A DNA stretch of 64,000 nt from Dyadobacter psychrophilus. GTDB lineage: Bacteria > Bacteroidota > Bacteroidia > Cytophagales > Spirosomataceae. Shown piece after piece: positions 1-6,727 of this stretch (positions are counted from its first letter, which is position 1; the number at the start of each line of letters is the position of its first letter). The DNA lies in the NCBI RefSeq assembly GCF_900167945.1, contig NZ_FUZA01000002.1, positions 1,178,001-1,242,000 on the forward strand, written 5' to 3'. A program made the translations under genes and the position numbers. The notes under the pieces are model-generated. The model was not told where the DNA came from. It ran no database searches and worked only from the letters and a program-made list of their open reading frames with translations.

Positions 1-78
1 CATTGGACGAAGGAGAAGCAGATTATTTTCGGCATCAACCGTGCGGAAAACAAAGTAGTGGCAGCCGAGATCAAATAA
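1..78 (+). CDS. C-terminal end of an unidentified protein (partial)
   Basis: Frame 1 is open from the window edge and ends with TAA at 76-78, giving 25 residues that finish with NKVVAAEIK. The next gene starts 12 bp downstream on the same strand, so the two may be cotranscribed. The piece is too short to assign a family. Confidence 0.55.
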   Translation, partial: HWTKEKQIIFGINRAENKVVAAEIK

Positions 79-90
79 CCATGACATTTT

Positions 91-1626
91 ATGAAAATCC
101 GGTCAGCAGCAGGCATTTTAGTCGGCACATTTGTATTATTAATAACTCATGCCTTCGGGCAACATAACGCAGCCACACCATCATTGGCTGTCAGGAACAA
201 AACGCTCATTGTCTTTTTCGATGGGCTAAGGCCAGATTACATAACGAGCGAGCAAATGCCTAACCTGTTCGCATTCAGGCAAAAAGCGTCCGTCGGAAAG
301 CATCATCACAGCGTTTTTCCAACCGTAACAAGAGTGAATTCTGCTTCATATGCAACGGGCTCTTACCCCGGAACGCACGGAATTTTAGGAAATGCCGTCT
401 ACTTTCCGGAAGTTAACAAGACGAAAAGTATTGGGACTTCACATAAAGACTTATCCAAATTCATCGCCGCCAACTCAGAGCCATTGCTATCCGCTGTTAC
501 GCTGGGTGAAGTGCTTCAGTCGGCAGGCGAAAGAATGATGGTTTTTAGCTCAGGGACGACGGGACAGGCATTTTTACAAAATTACAAAGTAAGTGGCGGA
601 GCCATCATCAACCCAGGCCTCATACTGCCTGACTCAATGAAATCCCTGGTTTTGGCTGATCTGGGTGAAGTTTCAAAAGAGGGTTCAGAAGATCAGAACA
701 GGCACAAATGGGTTACGGACGCATTGTTGAAATATAGCCTGGACATCAAAGCGCCGCTGGTAAGCGCAATCTGGTTTTCCGATCCGGACGGTGCTGCGCA
801 CGAGCATGGAATAGGCTCGGAAGAGGCCGTAAGTGCCATTAAATTTGTAGACGCTCAATTTGGCCGAATTTTGGAAGCCATTGAAAGCCGGGGACTTAAA
901 GAGCAATACAACATCATTATCTCGACTGATCATGGCTTCGTAACAAATGTTGGACAGCAGGACCTTAGTGATTTTTTAATAAAAGAGGGTTTAAAAAAAG
1001 ACAAGGAATCGGACGATGTGATCCTGGCCGAGGGCTCTGTTTATGTGAAGGATCACGATCCTGAAAAAATTGAAAAGATTGTCACGGCACTTCATAAACA
1101 GGAATGGGTTGGCGCTGTTTTTACCAAAGCTAGAACGGAAAAAAGTTTAAAAGGGTGGGTAGAAGGCACTTTTTCATTTGACGCTGTTCATTTTAATCAT
1201 AAGCGGGCCGGTGACATTCTTGTAGCCCCAAATTGGAATGATGAGAAGAATGCCAAAGGTTTTGCCGGAACCGACTTTTCAACCGGAGTCGCAGGGCACG
1301 GCGGATCGAGTCCCTATGAGATCCATATCGAGCTAATGGCAGCAGGACCCGATTTCAAAAGGTTGAAAGACACAGATTTACCAACTTCCAATGTGGATAT
1401 TGTCCCAACGATCCTGGCAATTTACGGCTTACCCATCCCTCCGCAAATGGACGGTCGGGTTATCAGCGAAATATTGAAAAAGCCGGGAGATTCGGGCGGG
1501 AAAATGATCCAGGAAACACTCGTGAGTGAAGTCAAATATCCCTGGGGCGTGTACAGATTGACAGTTTATATTTCCGTTTTAGGCAAATATCGTTACTTCA
1601 CTTTCAGCAAAACAGAACGCCGATAA
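91..1626 (+). CDS. Ectonucleotide pyrophosphatase/phosphodiesterase (alkaline phosphatase superfamily)
   Basis: This 511-residue exported enzyme should hydrolyse phosphodiester or pyrophosphate bonds of nucleotides or similar substrates in the periplasm. A signal peptide covers about residues 1-23. The metal-binding motif VFFDGLRPDY (Asp44) is followed by FPTVTRVNSASYATG, which carries the threonine nucleophile (Thr78 or Thr80), as in the NPP family. Further metal ligands are visible in WFSDPDGAAHEHG, STDHGF and GHGG. The length suits a bacterial NPP. The last 40 or so residues, after the usual DGRVI end of the domain, are not typical. Substrate cannot be told from sequence. Confidence 0.85.
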   Translation: MKIRSAAGILVGTFVLLITHAFGQHNAATPSLAVRNKTLIVFFDGLRPDYITSEQMPNLFAFRQKASVGKHHHSVFPTVTRVNSASYATGSYPGTHGILGNAVYFPEVNKTKSIGTSHKDLSKFIAANSEPLLSAVTLGEVLQSAGERMMVFSSGTTGQAFLQNYKVSGGAIINPGLILPDSMKSLVLADLGEVSKEGSEDQNRHKWVTDALLKYSLDIKAPLVSAIWFSDPDGAAHEHGIGSEEAVSAIKFVDAQFGRILEAIESRGLKEQYNIIISTDHGFVTNVGQQDLSDFLIKEGLKKDKESDDVILAEGSVYVKDHDPEKIEKIVTALHKQEWVGAVFTKARTEKSLKGWVEGTFSFDAVHFNHKRAGDILVAPNWNDEKNAKGFAGTDFSTGVAGHGGSSPYEIHIELMAAGPDFKRLKDTDLPTSNVDIVPTILAIYGLPIPPQMDGRVISEILKKPGDSGGKMIQETLVSEVKYPWGVYRLTVYISVLGKYRYFTFSKTERR

Positions 1627-1686
1627 TTGTCCCGTTCGCCCCGGGAGTTGTCCCGTATGCCCAACCAATCAACGAAAATCAAAGGT

Positions 1687-1694
1687 TAGCTTTG
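1687..1694 (+). promoter_or_regulatory. Candidate Bacteroidota -7 box upstream of the SRPBCC gene
   Basis: TAGCTTTG matches the TAnnTTTG consensus exactly and lies 30 bp before the ATG at 1725. No clear TTTG -33 box is seen at the expected distance. Confidence 0.35.
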
Positions 1695-1724
1695 CAGATT
1701 GCAAACATTAACCTGTCATGAAAA

Positions 1725-2153
1725 ATGGAAAAAATTGAGCACATTAATTACATCAAAGTTCCTGTCGCAAAAGTTTATGAAGCGCTTACCACGCAGGAAG
1801 GACTTGCCGCTGTATGGACAACGGATCTGGTTGTGAAGCCGGAAATTGGATTTGTCAATGAATTCGGCTTTGGCGACGAAGATTACACCAAGATGAAAAT
1901 TGTAGAATTATCCCAAAACAAAAGGATTGAGTGGGAGTGTATCGAGTCGGATCCGGAGTGGGTCGGTACAGGCATCTCATTTGAACTCAGCGAAAAAAAT
2001 GGCGTCACATCAGTCGTCCTCAAACATTTCAACTGGCGCGAGCTCACCGAATTCTACCAGTTTTGCAACTACAACTGGGCCATTTTCCTGTTCAGCCTGA
2101 AAATTTACTGCGAAGACGGAGCCGGAACGCCATATCAGCGCCGGAAGTTTTAG
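1725..2153 (+). CDS. SRPBCC (AHSA1/START-like) domain protein
   Basis: A 142-residue cytoplasmic protein with the SRPBCC helix-grip fold, which forms a hydrophobic ligand pocket. The N-terminus INYIKVPVAKVYEALTTQEG and the WTTDLVV segment are typical of AHSA1-type proteins, as is the later VLKHFNWREL stretch. It is a stand-alone gene with its own candidate promoter, and it converges on the HigBA pair, leaving only 7 bp between stop codons. The ligand and role are unknown for most members, so only the fold is claimed. Confidence 0.8.
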   Translation: MEKIEHINYIKVPVAKVYEALTTQEGLAAVWTTDLVVKPEIGFVNEFGFGDEDYTKMKIVELSQNKRIEWECIESDPEWVGTGISFELSEKNGVTSVVLKHFNWRELTEFYQFCNYNWAIFLFSLKIYCEDGAGTPYQRRKF

Positions 2154-2160
2154 CGGTCAG

Positions 2161-2517
2161 CTATCCGAGCAGCACTTGTGCAGGGATGCCTAGCTTTTCA
2201 TGAAACAATTTTGCGAGTTTCAATGTCAGGGGTTTCTTTCTGTTCAGTATGGCTGAAACATAACTTTTGCTGCCGACCCAATCCACCAAATCTTTACTTT
2301 TTAATCCCTTCTCTTCCATTTTAAGCTTAATGGCCTCAATTGGATCCGGAAAGGGGATTTTATAATGCACATCTTCATAAGCTTTGATCAAGAGCAAAGC
2401 GATTTGCAGGTTGTTTCCTTCTTTGCTTTCAGGATTTGGCTTTTTATCAAATTGCTCATCGATCCATCCGAGCATCAGCTCGTACTCTGAATCGCTTTTA
2501 ATCAGTTTCAATTCCAT
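2161..2517 (-). CDS. higA: HigA-type antitoxin (XRE-like helix-turn-helix)
   Basis: A 118-residue antitoxin of a type II toxin-antitoxin pair. It should bind and neutralise the HigB-like mRNA interferase encoded just upstream and repress their shared promoter. The C-terminal half holds the helix-turn-helix (KMEEKGLKSKDLVDWVGSKSYVSAIL) and the HigA-like ending LAKLFHEKLGIPAQVL. The N-terminal half resembles the toxin-binding helices of HigA proteins with an extended N-terminus. It starts 4 bp after the toxin stop, so the order is toxin first, as is typical for hig loci. Confidence 0.85.
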   Translation of the reverse strand: MELKLIKSDSEYELMLGWIDEQFDKKPNPESKEGNNLQIALLLIKAYEDVHYKIPFPDPIEAIKLKMEEKGLKSKDLVDWVGSKSYVSAILNRKKPLTLKLAKLFHEKLGIPAQVLLG

Positions 2518-2521
2518 TATT

Positions 2522-2830
2522 TCACGGTTTATATTTTATTGATTTAACGTCGACCTTATCATATTCCGAATGGTTTCCGAACCATTTGATCTGGATCGTT
2601 TTGTATTCAAATACAACCCGCACCACCAGCCGGTAATGATTCCCCATAATATTAAACACCACCCGATCATCGCCTACCAAACTTGCCTTTGCAAAGACAG
2701 CCTTTAATTCCTGAAAACTACTAAATTCCGCGTTGACCATTTCTTCATACCATTCTCTTAATGCATTGGAAGCCTGCGGATACATAACACAATATGCTAA
2801 AAGTGTTTTGCGTGCGATAATGTTAAACAT
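2522..2830 (-). CDS. higB: HigB-type toxin (RelE superfamily mRNA interferase)
   Basis: A 102-residue toxin of the HigB family, which cleaves mRNA on the ribosome. Visible hallmarks are the MFNIIARKTLLAYC N-terminus, LREWYEEMVNAEFSSFQEL, and the GNHYRLVVRVVFEYKTIQIKWFGNHSEYDK core. The reading frame is open to an ATG at 2854, but a consensus promoter box covers 2852-2859. The ATG at 2830 is therefore the better start and also gives the usual family N-terminus. It is cotranscribed with the antitoxin gene 4 bp downstream. Confidence 0.85.
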   Translation of the reverse strand: MFNIIARKTLLAYCVMYPQASNALREWYEEMVNAEFSSFQELKAVFAKASLVGDDRVVFNIMGNHYRLVVRVVFEYKTIQIKWFGNHSEYDKVDVKSIKYKP

Positions 2831-2851
2831 GATAAGTTTACTATTAGTGAA

Positions 2852-2882
2852 CAAATCTAGGTCTTAATTTTAGAATTACAAA
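2852..2882 (-). promoter_or_regulatory. Promoter of the higBA operon
   Basis: On the minus strand TTTG (2879-2882) is followed after 19 nt by TAGATTTG (2852-2859), an exact match to the Bacteroidota consensus TTTG-N19-21-TAnnTTTG. It decides the toxin start at 2830 and predicts a leader of roughly 15 nt. Confidence 0.6.
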
Positions 2883-2948
2883 TCACTAGACGTAACATTT
2901 TCACCCGGGTCACATACAAAAGAAAAAAATTTTATTTTTTTTCGGTCC

Positions 2949-3365
2949 TTATGCTCGCTTGGAACGCATTGCTTTTACGGTTTCCACTTTATCATCGTTT
3001 GAGAACTTTTCGTATTCCTGAGAGTCCAGGCTGTATAATGCCACTTTTCCTTCTGAGTTGCTGTGGACGCCCCAGCCGTATCGTTTTGTAAGCGGTGAAG
3101 CTCTCAGGCAGGCCTGACCTTTTGAAAAGAATTTTTCGCGTTCAGCGGCGAGGTCGCTTTTGTCGAAACCTTGTCGGGTGGCATAAGTCTGGAACAAGAC
3201 ATCGTCGGAAGTGTACTTATAAGGCTCTTTGCTGATCATTTCAAATTGAATGTTCGCAACTGATTTTTCCGGCCCTTTATTTGGTGGAACTTCGCCGGTT
3301 TTGGCGGGGCTATCTTCGGCAACCTGAATAAATGCATCGAAGTAATTGGTTGTATGTGTTTTCAT
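2949..3365 (-). CDS. DUF6157 family protein
   Basis: A small soluble protein of about 138 residues with no signal peptide or membrane segment. The start MKTHTTNYFDAFIQVAEDSP followed by the KTGEVPPNKG segment and the GWGVHSNSEGKVALY segment near the C-terminus is the pattern I associate with DUF6157, whose function is unknown. In-frame ATGs also occur at 3374 and 3377. The start at 3365 was chosen because it gives the family-like N-terminus. It stands alone, divergent from the hydrolase gene at 3470. Confidence 0.7.
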   Translation of the reverse strand: MKTHTTNYFDAFIQVAEDSPAKTGEVPPNKGPEKSVANIQFEMISKEPYKYTSDDVLFQTYATRQGFDKSDLAAEREKFFSKGQACLRASPLTKRYGWGVHSNSEGKVALYSLDSQEYEKFSNDDKVETVKAMRSKRA

Positions 3366-3441
3366 TTTCGTCATCATAAATCTGTTTCAGAATTAATGTA
3401 ATGTAACCAATTTAAAAGGTCTGGAAATAAATACAAAAAGT

Positions 3442-3449
3442 TAACTTTG
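3442..3449 (+). promoter_or_regulatory. Candidate -7 box of the MBL-fold hydrolase gene
   Basis: TAACTTTG matches TAnnTTTG and lies 20 bp before the ATG at 3470. A -33 box is not obvious. Confidence 0.35.
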
Positions 3450-3469
3450 AACAAACAACTCGATATAAA

Positions 3470-4225
3470 ATGAAAGCAACATTTGCACTCTTATTTCTAA
3501 TGATTTCCGCTCCGCTATGGGCGCAACTTCCCGCTGCCGATGACCTGCAAACGTCAAAAGGACCGTTGAAAATCCAACCGCTTAACCACGCCACGATGAC
3601 CCTGACCTGGGGCGGAAAAACGATTTACGTGGATCCATACGGCGGCACGAAAACATTCAAAGGCATTGCCGCCCCAGACCTGATCCTCATTTCGGATATT
3701 CACGGCGACCATTTCGATCCTAAAACATTGGATTCCCTGGATCTGAGCAAAGCGGTCATTGTAGCGCCGAAAGCTGTCATTGACATGATGTCGGAAAAGC
3801 TCAAAGCGAAAGCTGTTGCAGTTGCTAACGGTCAGACAATCAGCAAGCTGGATGTCTCTATTACGGCCATTCCGATGTATAATTTGCCGGAGGCGGCGGA
3901 TGCAAAGCACACCAAAGGCCGCGGCAATGGTTATGTTTTGAAGTTTGGCGATAAAACCGTCTACATCAGTGGCGACACAGCCGGAATTCCCGAAATGCGC
4001 GCTTTGAAAAACATTGACGCAGCATTCGTTTGCATGAATTTGCCTTACACGATGGATGTACCCGAAGCAGCTTCCGCCGTTCTGGATTTCAAACCAAAGA
4101 TCGTTTATCCCTACCATTATCGCGGCCAAAACGGCCTTAGCGACACCGAAGCCTTCAAAAAACTGGTAAACGCCGGAGACGCGAAGATCGACGTAAGGCT
4201 GAGAGATTGGTATTCTATTAAGTAA
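3470..4225 (+). CDS. Exported MBL-fold metal-dependent hydrolase (UPF0173/UlaG-like)
   Basis: A 251-residue metallo-beta-lactamase-fold hydrolase with a signal peptide (about residues 1-19, ending APLWA), so probably periplasmic. It has the HATMTL-WGGKTIYVDPYGG opening typical of UPF0173/UlaG-like enzymes and a metal motif SDIHGDHFDP at residues 75-84. It also has YISGDTAGIPEM and the final YPYHYRG. In the usual HxHxDH motif the first histidine is Asp76 here, so the metal site may differ or may prefer one metal. The substrate is unknown. It is followed by the toxin-antitoxin remnant but has no evident link with it. Confidence 0.82.
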   Translation: MKATFALLFLMISAPLWAQLPAADDLQTSKGPLKIQPLNHATMTLTWGGKTIYVDPYGGTKTFKGIAAPDLILISDIHGDHFDPKTLDSLDLSKAVIVAPKAVIDMMSEKLKAKAVAVANGQTISKLDVSITAIPMYNLPEAADAKHTKGRGNGYVLKFGDKTVYISGDTAGIPEMRALKNIDAAFVCMNLPYTMDVPEAASAVLDFKPKIVYPYHYRGQNGLSDTEAFKKLVNAGDAKIDVRLRDWYSIK

Positions 4226-4243
4226 GGCTTTTAAAATATACAA

Positions 4244-4274
4244 TTGACTCTTGACCATAACTGTGTTATATTTG
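4244..4274 (+). promoter_or_regulatory. Promoter of the antitoxin/PIN toxin remnant
   Basis: TTG at 4244-4246 is followed after 20 nt by TATATTTG (4267-4274), an exact TAnnTTTG match. It lies 14 bp before the ATG at 4289, so it supports that start over the upstream ATG at 4244. Confidence 0.5.
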
Positions 4275-4288
4275 AGAAAAGCACAGCT

Positions 4289-4492
4289 ATGGTCATTACA
4301 CGTCAGGATAAAAGCATCATAATAGAGGCCAGCGACTCCATCAACATGGGCGCGGTTCAAAAAGTCATTGACTACATTAATATCCTCGAAATCGCCGCCC
4401 AAAATCAAGGGACTGACGAAGACGCGTCTGAATTAGCAATGCAGGTTAATAAAAACTGGTGGGCTGAAAACAAATCACGTTTTCTTCCATGA
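4289..4492 (+). CDS. Putative antitoxin of a PIN-domain toxin pair
   Basis: A 67-residue protein starting MVITRQDKSIIIEASDSINM. Its small size, its 4-bp overlap with the following PIN-domain reading frame and its upstream promoter are what one expects of a type II antitoxin. It has an acidic middle (QGTDEDASELA) and a basic, Trp-containing end (NKNWWAENKSRFLP) that could contact a toxin. I do not recognise a named DNA-binding domain. The partner toxin is broken, so this antitoxin is now an orphan, or it may protect against a related toxin elsewhere. Confidence 0.6.
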   Translation: MVITRQDKSIIIEASDSINMGAVQKVIDYINILEIAAQNQGTDEDASELAMQVNKNWWAENKSRFLP

Positions 4493-4827
4493 TCGTAGTT
4501 GTCGATACGAATATCCTGTTCAGCGCCTGCATCTCTCCAAACAACCATATTTCCGAAATTCTTTTTAGCCCGCTGCCAAACATACAACGGATAAGTTGCT
4601 ACTATGCTATGGCAGAGCTATTCAAGCATCAGGCGAGGATTGTTCAACTTTCCAGGCAGCCTGTTGAAGCGGTAAGCACTTTGCTTTATACTGTTATGAA
4701 GCAGGTTGATTTTCTCAAACGGAATGCTGTGGACAGGTGATAAAAAGCTTACTAGTCATTGAAGAACCTGGGTTTTGATCGAGTGATCGCAACGAATGAA
4801 CTTTATGAAATGCTGGGCATCGGCTGA
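4489..4827 (+). pseudogene. PIN-domain toxin, decayed by deletion and frameshifts
   Basis: The frame from 4489 begins MIVVVDTNILFSACIS, the classic PIN/VapC start with its first catalytic Asp, and runs only 83 residues to a stop at 4740. Two other frames carry the missing C-terminus: LWTGDKKL at 4727-4750, then LKNLGFDRVIATNELYEMLG from about 4753 to the stop at 4825-4827. Both are typical of the PIN end, with the last acidic residues in TGDKKL. The middle stretch that normally carries a DE.D..FVALA-like motif is absent. An internal deletion plus at least two frame changes therefore disrupt the gene, and the product should be inactive. Confidence 0.75.
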
Positions 4828-4860
4828 CATTAGCAGCAATGAGATCTACATCACACCCCC

Positions 4861-5628
4861 TCAGTTTTCCAGCCAGGATTTGAATGCAGGGGCTTTTTCT
4901 CGGCTGACTATTACTTCCTGAGCGGTTTCTGGGCGGAGCTGGATTTTTAGTTTCCCGTTGAAATATGTGTGGATTTTCTGGATCGCACTTACGCTTGCGA
5001 TAAATTGCCGGTTCAGACGGAAAAAGCTGGCCGGATCTACCAAAGTTTCCAACTCCTCCAACTTGTAATCCACAAGATATTGCCGACCGTCTGTTCCCAC
5101 CAGGCAGGCGAGTTCATTAGCCGTGTAAAAATAAGCGACCTGATCTTGGTGGATCGGAATCAGCTGTTCACCATTTTTGACCAAAAAACGCGTCTTATGC
5201 GCCTTTTTGCTCATTTCCAAACTATCCAGAAGAGATTCGACTTTTCTTGCATAAGACTTCGGTGAAAAGTCCTCTTTCAACCCGTCAAACTTCTTTATCG
5301 CATCGGCCAGTTCGGGCAACTTAATGGGTTTCAGCAGGTAATCAATGCTTTTTACACGAAATGCTTTAATAGCATATTCGTCGTAAGATGTGGTGAACAC
5401 TATCGGGCTATGCGCGGGGAATGCTTCAAAAATCTGAAAACTGAGCCCGTCGGAGAGCTGTATATCGGAAAAAATCAAATCCACCTGATGCGCCCCGGCA
5501 AACCAGCGCTTGGCTGATTCCACACTTTCGAGCACAGCAATAATTTCAATTTTAGGATCAAGTTTTTTGATCAGTTTTTCCAGCCGTTCGGCAGCCGGAT
5601 ATTCGTCTTCTATAATGACAACTTTCAT
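4861..5628 (-). CDS. LytTR-family response regulator
   Basis: A 255-residue two-component regulator. The receiver domain (about residues 1-120) has the acidic pair EDE at 7-9, the phospho-acceptor Asp55 in IFSDIQL, and the conserved lysine in LLKPI. The C-terminal LytTR DNA-binding domain follows (about 145-250), with RFLVKNGEQLIPI, FRLNRQFI and IVSREKAPAFKSWLE. It begins 17 bp after the stop of the LytS-type kinase, so the two form an operon and a cognate pair. The adjacent TonB receptor on the same strand is a possible target, though that is only positional inference. Confidence 0.9.
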   Translation of the reverse strand: MKVVIIEDEYPAAERLEKLIKKLDPKIEIIAVLESVESAKRWFAGAHQVDLIFSDIQLSDGLSFQIFEAFPAHSPIVFTTSYDEYAIKAFRVKSIDYLLKPIKLPELADAIKKFDGLKEDFSPKSYARKVESLLDSLEMSKKAHKTRFLVKNGEQLIPIHQDQVAYFYTANELACLVGTDGRQYLVDYKLEELETLVDPASFFRLNRQFIASVSAIQKIHTYFNGKLKIQLRPETAQEVIVSREKAPAFKSWLEN

Positions 5629-5645
5629 AATAATGCTTATAAAAA

Positions 5646-6665
5646 CTAAGTCAGCTGCGCTAGAAGCGGGATTTTAACACTGAACAAATTGTCACTTCGA
5701 GTAATCTCAACACGTCGTTCTGTCAGCAGGCTGTATCGGTTGATGATGTTTTGAAGCCCGACCCTCGTCGACTTCTCAAGGACTGTTTTTTCAAGAATAT
5801 TATTGGCAATGACCAGGTAATTATTGTCTTCTCTGATCGTGATTTTTAAAGGGTTTTCCTTGGAGGCAACATTATGCTTGATCGCATTCTCAATCAGCAT
5901 TTGCAAACTTAGCGGTGTCACATGCTGCTGGTAAGCCGCGATGGATAAGTCCTTTTCCACCAGCAGGTTATCGCGAAAACGGATTTTGTTCAGGTAAACA
6001 TAAGCATCCACAAAAGCGAGTTCTTCTTCCACCAGAACTGTGTCTTTATTACGGCTTACCAAAACATATCTGTAAACGTCTGACAATCTTTCCAGATAGT
6101 CCTGCGCATCTGTGTTGTCATCGTCGATCAATGCTGCCAGCGTGTTCATGCTGTTAAACAAAAAATGCGGATCGAGTTGATTTTTAAGCACTTCCAGTTG
6201 TGACTGAACGCCTTCACGCATAAGCGATTCTGTTTTTCGGACATTGGCTTTCCACGCTTCAAAAAAATAAACAGCTTCATAAACGAGATAAACCAAAACG
6301 GTCGGGATCAGACTGATCTTGAATCCCAGCATTGTCCCTTTCGATCGGAGAAATATTTTGCAAAGAAGTTCGTCGAGAACCAATGTGACCACAAATGTGT
6401 AGGCCAATGCAAGGACGGCTTCGCTCAAAAGTCGCTTTTCGGTTTGATTGTAATCAGGGAAGTGTCGGCGCATGGCTACAATGATATAGCGGTTTCCTTC
6501 CCACAATGCAAAGGTTATCAGCCCTGAAATCAGCACATTATAAACGAATATAATGTTGAACTTTATGAGGTTTTCGAAATGGATGATTGCCGGGATCAGG
6601 AATGCGAGCAAGGGAATCCCAACCAATCGCATCTTCCAATCGTTCAAAGTATATTTCTCTTTCAT
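5646..6665 (-). CDS. LytS-type sensor histidine kinase
   Basis: A 339-residue membrane kinase with four predicted transmembrane helices in residues 15-135, then a His_kinase domain with QLDPHFLFNSMNTLAALI (phospho-acceptor His167) and an ATPase domain (LIENAIKHN, VGLQNIINRY). It lacks an extracytoplasmic sensor domain, as is usual for this short Bacteroidota class. An in-frame TTG at 6671 exists, but the ATG at 6665 is the natural start. It is cotranscribed with the LytTR regulator that follows. Confidence 0.88.
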   Translation of the reverse strand: MKEKYTLNDWKMRLVGIPLLAFLIPAIIHFENLIKFNIIFVYNVLISGLITFALWEGNRYIIVAMRRHFPDYNQTEKRLLSEAVLALAYTFVVTLVLDELLCKIFLRSKGTMLGFKISLIPTVLVYLVYEAVYFFEAWKANVRKTESLMREGVQSQLEVLKNQLDPHFLFNSMNTLAALIDDDNTDAQDYLERLSDVYRYVLVSRNKDTVLVEEELAFVDAYVYLNKIRFRDNLLVEKDLSIAAYQQHVTPLSLQMLIENAIKHNVASKENPLKITIREDNNYLVIANNILEKTVLEKSTRVGLQNIINRYSLLTERRVEITRSDNLFSVKIPLLAQLT

Positions 6666-6683
6666 AACCAAGGGCTAAGCTGT

Positions 6684-6711
6684 TTCGCCGCGACTTTCAA
6701 GTCGCGGCGAA
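6684..6711. repeat. Perfect palindrome between the kinase and TonB receptor genes
   Basis: Arms TTCGCCGCGACTT and AAGTCGCGGCGAA pair over 13 bp around a 2-nt loop. It lies just past the 3' end of the TonB receptor and just upstream of the kinase, but it has no T-run. It is either a transcript-end stabiliser or a dispersed palindromic repeat. Confidence 0.6.
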
Positions 6712-6727
6712 CTTATGCAAAATGCAA

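Noticed and set aside
3554..4408. A long 284-residue minus-strand frame opposite the MBL-fold hydrolase
   Set aside because: It is the antisense of a clearly coding gene; its protein has no recognisable motifs and runs into a promoter and antitoxin region.
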